From Euglena gracilis (taxonomy: Eukaryota; Euglenozoa; Euglenophyceae; Euglenales; Euglenaceae), in contig CAAHFI010000360.1 in assembly GCA_900893395.1 (NCBI GenBank), forward strand, positions 1 to 30,064: 30,064 nucleotides of DNA, written 5' to 3'. The first letter of the stretch is position 1. Each line of letters begins with the position of its first letter. Shown here piece by piece: positions 28,701 to 30,064 of this stretch. The notes under the pieces were generated by a model. The model made no database searches. It had not been told where the DNA came from and saw only the letters and a program-made list of their open reading frames with translations. Position numbers and translations under genes: made by a program.

Positions 28701-29674
28701 GGCCGAACCCCCCCCCCCCGAGACCAGCACGCCAAGCTGGGTCGTGACGATCAGGGCCCCTGTCGGCAGGCGAGCAGGGGGCTCCGGGGGCGGTCATGTG
28801 TCCTGCTCCGGCCAGAGAAATCTCACCCAACGCACCAGCCAACGAAACCCACTGGGTACGACCCCAAAGGGGGCGCGAAAGCCAGCCCAGCCAGACAGAA
28901 CGCCGGCCAGCCGGACTGAAAGGTTTCACGATGCGCGTGGCGTGTAATCCGCACGCACCGGTTTCTTTTCAAATCAGAAAAACCCTCTGCAGGGTGGGTG
29001 GGGTGGGCGGGATTTGTCTCACGGCGAAGGCGCCGAAAACTGTCATGTTATGAATGATTGAATTCACTTAATATAATAGAAATGTGAATATGTATAATAG
29101 ACGTAATAATAATTAAATATAACAATAAGATAAAGAATGATCAAATTTCTGGTCACATACGGGTGGTCAAACAGCCTGCCCCTCACCCCTTCCAGCCAGT
29201 CATCGCGGCCTTTCCCCTGCCGGCAGCCTCGTCGGGCCGGCAACGACGGCAGCTGCTCCCACCAGGTAGGCCCCATCCAGGGCAGAACGGGAATCGGCCG
29301 ACCAGCCAGGGTGGTGGGTGGATGGGGGGGGGGTCGGCCCACCCCCCACCCCTGCATGGTGGGTGGGGGGTGATCACCCCCACCACTCCCGTATTTCCGG
29401 AGCACCAATTTTTCGACCCCAAATTTTTTTTCCCAGTGCCTTCGGTGCCGCGAAAACGTGTTAAAAAATCGTCAAAAGGTTGTGGTGGGGGGGTCGACCC
29501 CCCTCACAGGCCTTCCCGTACGGCCCTGTCCCCATCGGGCCGTTCCTGCCGGACGAGGGGGCGCGCCTCTTCTCCCAGGGCCGGGCCCAGCCCCCGCCGG
29601 GGGCCCCCCGCGGCGGGCCCCACCCAGGGGTCTCCCTCCGCGCCACACGGGACCGGGGTTTTTATTTAAAGTAA
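19575..29674 (+). CDS. GOLD + Sec14/CRAL-TRIO lipid-transfer protein, multi-exon gene
   Basis: A split gene of at least 13 exons spanning about 10 kb. CRAL-TRIO domains bind a lipid (phosphoinositide, phosphatidylcholine, tocopherol or similar) in a pocket and move or present it at membranes; GOLD domains bind membranes or partner proteins in Golgi and endosome traffic. Here two GOLD exons come first, then the CRAL-TRIO N-lobe (RFLRVRG, ALRWR, EFGADTIL), the lipid-binding fold (LTVVYDLEGF, NYPWFL, APWMFASVWAVIKPL) and its usual end (PAQLPKFLGG), then a proline/arginine-rich tail and TAA. With the exon borders given below the exons sum to about 424 codons and join in frame. The start codon is not found. 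Weakest joins: first to second exon, 22692 to 24409, 26181 to 27164. Lipid specificity cannot be read from the sequence. Confidence 0.8.
19660..20365 (+). other. Intron between the two GOLD exons
   Basis: Contains a C-run/G-run rich stretch (19905-20290) and, at 20141-20170, the word GGCCTTCCCGTACAGCCCTG, close to the start of the last exon at 29510. An attractive frame, HIYLHKRRVYNKYTFRRQL at about 19747-19803, has good codon shape but a stop just upstream and no acceptor in phase, so it is not annotated as an exon. Confidence 0.4.
20366..20539 (+). CDS. Exon: second half of GOLD domain
   Basis: Reads RVAPAPSRGRRNQW, then CGTFSGHSPGAWHRLAS, then LLVAALVFEVEDRLYDP. The order G-T-F, S-P-G-x-W-x-L, and a final V-F-E-V-E strand matches the GOLD second half (G.F....PG.Y.L..DN...K.L.Y.V.V). 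The usual DNSYS is not kept (ASPGR instead). The donor CCCGG/GTGTGC leaves phase 2, exactly what the next exon needs. The acceptor may be at 20365 (TACAG) or 20405 (CCAG); the longer form keeps the whole GOLD stretch. Confidence 0.65.
21103..21246 (+). CDS. Exon: linker and start of CRAL-TRIO N-lobe
   Basis: Reads PADVADKSVSRKERFQLVK, then LRALLRDLTELGSGVAP, then AVYEKHVLCEYR. The amphipathic helix with KLRALLRDL is the usual first helix of CRAL_TRIO_N, just before the RFLR motif. The acceptor is CCACTCCAG. The donor, TACCG/GTGTGTGTG, is the first unit of a (GT)n run. Phases match on both sides: 2 nt arrive from the GOLD exon and 2 nt pass on to complete the arginine codon. Confidence 0.8.
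22122..22198 (+). CDS. Exon: CRAL_TRIO_N core helix (RFLRVRG)
   Basis: Follows the acceptor CCCGCCCAG. Reads LVRFLRVRGTVGAAAEMARA then ALRWR, the textbook CRAL_TRIO_N pattern (LLRFLRAR.fD...A..ML...L.WR.EF). Every third position is G or C apart from one or two codons. The exon is cut after ALRWR by the transposon at 22199; the last eight bases (GTGGCGCG) are the left target duplication. The exact splice point within the duplication cannot be fixed. Confidence 0.85.
22191..22198. repeat. 8-bp target duplication, left copy (in exon)
   Basis: GTGGCGCG, matched by GTGGCGCA at 22659-22666 with one difference in the last base. It lies within codons for R-W-R of the conserved helix. Confidence 0.75.
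22199..22658. mobile_element. hAT-like element acting as an intron (introner), copy 3
   Basis: A 460-bp element inserted in the CRAL_TRIO_N exon. The right end reads AAAAAAAAAGAAGCCTG, whose reverse complement CAGGCTTCTTTTTTTTT matches copies 1 and 2. The left end CAGGCGTCTTTGCTGTAAAG is diverged but alignable. Excising the element plus one target copy (468 bases) rejoins ..ALRWR and TEFGADTIL.. in frame, while in-frame stops inside exclude translation through it. The interior has no transposase and is unlike copies 1 and 2. Splice ends are unusual: exact excision gives GT..TG. A GC..AG alternative (22198 to 22671) would delete two codons. Confidence 0.75.
22659..22692 (+). CDS. Exon: CRAL_TRIO_N, EFGADTIL
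   Basis: Reads WRTEFGADTIL directly after the transposon. Family members have W+.EF..D.IL at this position. Its first eight bases are the right target duplication. The 3' border is not settled: all GT donors downstream (22713, 22731, 22770) leave phase 2, whereas the next exon at 24409 starts in phase 0. Ending at CTG (22692) with a GA donor gives DTIL-EDRLGCYL in frame. A longer exon would add EDFTPEP and need another small exon. Confidence 0.7.
22693..24408 (+). other. Long intron, possible GA..AG ends
   Basis: Contains GCCAAAA-type repeats (22995-23160 and 24185-24300), two GTGTATCGG minisatellite clusters (23395-23480, 23695-23815) and a GC-rich island near 23170-23240 with exon-like flanks (TTGTCCGCAG) that I could not fit in phase. 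The 5' end GGAGGAT is repeated at the 3' junction (CAGGAGGAT). Confidence 0.4.
23395..23815. repeat. GTGTATCGG(CAAAAA) minisatellite, two clusters
   Basis: Irregular copies of GTGTATCGGCAAAAAATTTTT and GTGTATCGGTAAAAAGAATT occur at 23395-23480 and again at 23695-23815, separated by about 215 bases of unrelated sequence. The copies differ in A-run and T-run length. Inside an intron. Confidence 0.8.
24409..24469 (+). CDS. Exon: CRAL-TRIO, LRDSEGHLTVCYRG
   Basis: A 61-base exon between CTGTTCAG and GTATAC. It reads EDRLGCYLRDSEGHLTVCYR, matching the family's G.D.EG.PV.Y.R strand that starts the lipid-binding lobe. Third positions are less GC-rich than in neighbours. It leaves one base that completes a glycine codon with the next exon, a strict phase match. 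Confidence 0.75.
24470..25523 (+). other. Intron, AT-rich with simple repeats
   Basis: GT..AG ends. Contains a purine-rich stretch (24660-24775), TTAGGG-like words in reverse (CCTAACCC near 24830-24895), a (GACA)n microsatellite near 25326-25347 and CATAYATA-rich sequence up to 25460. No other gene is visible. Confidence 0.6.
25524..25645 (+). CDS. Exon: CRAL-TRIO, WKKAWAAVHEDMDYAIR
   Basis: After CGTCATCAG the frame reads GYVDWKKAWAAVHEDMDYAI, then RVAVWTLELLWADMEKLHEQ, before a GT (CAA then GTTTGC). This is the helical stretch that precedes the central strand in Sec14 proteins (..F.R......E......). Phases agree on both sides. Codon use is milder than in the flanking exons but the reading is unambiguous. 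Confidence 0.85.
25646..26037 (+). other. Intron with (CT)n/(GT)n and TTAGGG-like tract
   Basis: GT..AG ends, with CCCCCCCGCAG at the acceptor. Holds a (CT)n then (GT)n run at 25750-25801 and a degenerate TTAGGG-like stretch at 25870-25985 (AGGGTTAGGG-type words mixed with AGGTTATG and GTAAGG). Confidence 0.65.
26038..26181 (+). CDS. Exon: CRAL-TRIO core (VVYDLEGF ... NYPWFL)
   Basis: Reads TSGAVPSRLTVVYDLEGF, then EWDRQVPLATLLAVARRFF, then PILSQNYPWFL. This is the most diagnostic part of the domain: the V.D.EG strand, a helix, and the NYP motif that closes the lipid gate. Third positions are almost entirely G or C. The frame stays open past 26181 (PGLARAEGG) with no phase-0 GT donor until 26221. 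I end it at NYPWFL from family spacing; the true border may be a few codons later. Confidence 0.85.
26182..27163 (+). other. Intron with unclear 5' border
   Basis: The 5' splice site is unresolved. The 3' end GGGGAAAAG is in phase. Contains a T-rich stretch, GCCAAAA-type repeats at 26600-26745, and a short GC island near 26870-26945. A plain GT donor in phase exists only at 26221, which would insert about 20 glycine-rich residues after NYPWFL. Confidence 0.4.
27164..27253 (+). CDS. Exon: CRAL-TRIO, APWMFASVWAVIKPL
   Basis: Reads HRFLVVRAPWMFASVWAVIK then PLIPK before the donor AAG/GTGTGG. Sec14 proteins have .hhhhNAPW.F...W..hKP.h at this place; asparagine before APW is replaced by arginine here. 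The exon may begin at 27164 (after GAAAAG) or nearer 27179. GC3 is near complete. Confidence 0.85.
27333..27361 (+). CDS. Micro-exon: CRAL-TRIO, GQMGSPSVLR
   Basis: Only 29 bases, between a strong acceptor (GCCCTCCCCCAG) and a consensus donor (GAG/GTAGGT). It fills the gap between IKPLIPK and KLAPAVPP exactly in phase. The reading GQMGSPSVLR corresponds to the family segment K(I/V)..LG...... before the last helix. Short exons are easily mistaken, but phase, position and splice sites agree. Confidence 0.7.
27362..28425 (+). other. Intron holding an inverted dispersed repeat
   Basis: GT..AG ends. Bases 27420-27545 are the reverse complement of 5196-5315. A GC-rich frame at 28196-28420 (DGGTADPFAAGDAPRITV..) is open but not needed by the domain; it could be an alternative 5' extension of the next exon. 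Confidence 0.5.
28426..28527 (+). CDS. Exon: end of CRAL-TRIO (QLPKFLGG)
   Basis: Follows the acceptor GTCGCCCAG. Reads KLAPAVPPAQLPKFLGG, the standard end of the CRAL-TRIO domain (L.....P.QLP..LGG), then GQGRPRRGPAADEVPRR. It uses a GT donor (CGCCG/GTCAGC) that leaves phase 2, matching the next exon. The basic, proline-rich extension after the domain is outside the known fold. Confidence 0.75.
29050..29155. other. AT-rich patch in intron
   Basis: About 100 bases of A/T-rich sequence (AATATAATAGAAATG, TAATAATAATTAAAT) in an otherwise GC-rich intron. No motif is recognised. Confidence 0.6.
29196..29265 (+). CDS. Exon: C-terminal tail, first part
   Basis: A 70-base piece between CCCCTTCCAG and ACCAG/GTAGGC. 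In the frame imposed by its neighbours it reads QSSRPFPCRQPRRAGNDGSC then SHQ. Phases fit on both sides. No domain is recognised. Small exons between 28528 and 29195 cannot be excluded. Confidence 0.5.
29510..29674 (+). CDS. Last exon: C-terminal tail and stop
   Basis: After CCCCCTCACAG the frame reads AFPYGPVPIGPFLPDEGARL, then FSQGRAQPPPGAPRGG, ending RDRGFYLK and TAA at 29672-29674. GC3 bias is strong up to the last four codons. Phase 0 matches the preceding exon. The tail is proline/glycine-rich with no known domain. A GT near 29658 could allow splicing to a further exon, so the stop is likely but not certain. Confidence 0.6.
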   Translation, partial: AFPYGPVPIGPFLPDEGARLFSQGRAQPPPGAPRGGPHPGVSLRATRDRGFYLK

Positions 29675-30064
29675 TTTGCACCCCCCCCCCCGGGCTCCGG
29701 TGCCAGCCGACCAAGCCAATTATCCCTTGAATAAGTCATTATCGGGCCCCTTGCGCCGGTCGCATGCGGGTGTGTGGGTGTGCCCCCCCCCCCGGGGGTA
29801 AAAGTGCCCACAGCAAGGTGAGTATGTGTCCCCACAGCGCTTAGATTACACCAGAATTGCTACCCCGCCAGGGGAGCAACAAAAGAGCACTGGTGTGAGG
29901 GGTCCCTGGCCACTCACCACACACCAAACTGGGCCCGAAGCGAAGTTAGCGCCGGCCATTAAACAGACAAGAAGCCGTAGTGCAACTGAGGGGTCGAAAG
30001 TGCCCCCCCCCCTGCCTGCCTGCCTGCCCACGTAACCCCAAGCCAACCCTGTCCCCGGGGGGGG
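29675..30064. other. Downstream region, no clear gene
   Basis: Contains C-runs and a frame open at 29838-30032 (RLDYTRIATPPGEQQ..) without third-position bias. It begins after a CCCCACAG that could be an acceptor. No polyadenylation signal is evident. The frame could be a further exon, but support is thin. Confidence 0.35.

Noticed and set aside
29818-29837. A 20-base perfect GTGAGT..CACAG mini-intron
   Set aside because: Other introns here are hundreds of bases long and the flanking frame has no codon bias, so chance is more likely.
1-30064. rRNA, tRNA, spliced-leader genes and retroelement genes
   Set aside because: Looked for by eye on both strands; no tRNA-like cloverleaf, rRNA core, spliced-leader motif or reverse-transcriptase motif was recognised.

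Overview
The window looks like a piece of a large, repeat-rich nuclear genome of a microbial eukaryote (alga or protist). Short, very GC-rich coding islands with almost all codons ending in G or C sit in long non-coding stretches full of poly-C runs, tandem repeats, (TG)n, short hairpin elements and degenerate TTAGGG-like tracts. I cannot name the organism. Frequent G after the acceptor AG and one junction that seems to need a GA donor recall dinoflagellates. Transposon-derived introns are known from pelagophytes, prasinophytes and dinoflagellates. No spliced leader, rRNA or tRNA is visible.

Layout. 1-12,400 holds no gene I can support. It contains a CCCCCCTAATTGAC-type minisatellite (565-770), a roughly 1.11 kb tandem array in about 3.3 copies (828-4468) whose second copy carries an inverted 0.22 kb segment, rearranged partial copies, and several dispersed repeats (4418-4750 with 9264-9607; 6.2-9.2 kb blocks; 11.1-11.8 kb with 16.5-16.7 kb). 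12,400-18,840 contains scattered GC-rich candidate exons on the + strand, two short inverted-repeat transposons and a 0.74 kb (TG)n tract.

The main gene is on the + strand, about 19,575-29,674. It encodes a lipid-transfer-type protein with a GOLD domain followed by a Sec14/CRAL-TRIO domain. Thirteen exons can be placed. Most junctions have GT..AG ends, and reading phases agree across almost the whole chain, giving about 424 codons with the boundaries chosen here. GOLD precedes CRAL-TRIO, the reverse of patellins and SEC14L proteins. The start codon is not located; exons between 12.4 and 18.8 kb may be its 5' part or a separate gene.

The most interesting system is a family of short hAT-like elements (ends CAGGCTTCT.., 8-bp target duplications). 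Two copies (12539-13109, 14505-14751) have perfect 8-bp target duplications. A third (22199-22658, 7 of 8 duplicated bases matching) interrupts the conserved CRAL-TRIO N-terminal helix exactly, so it must be removed from the mRNA. It is an introner-like, intron-making transposon. Removing the element with one target copy restores the protein frame but leaves no standard GT..AG ends.
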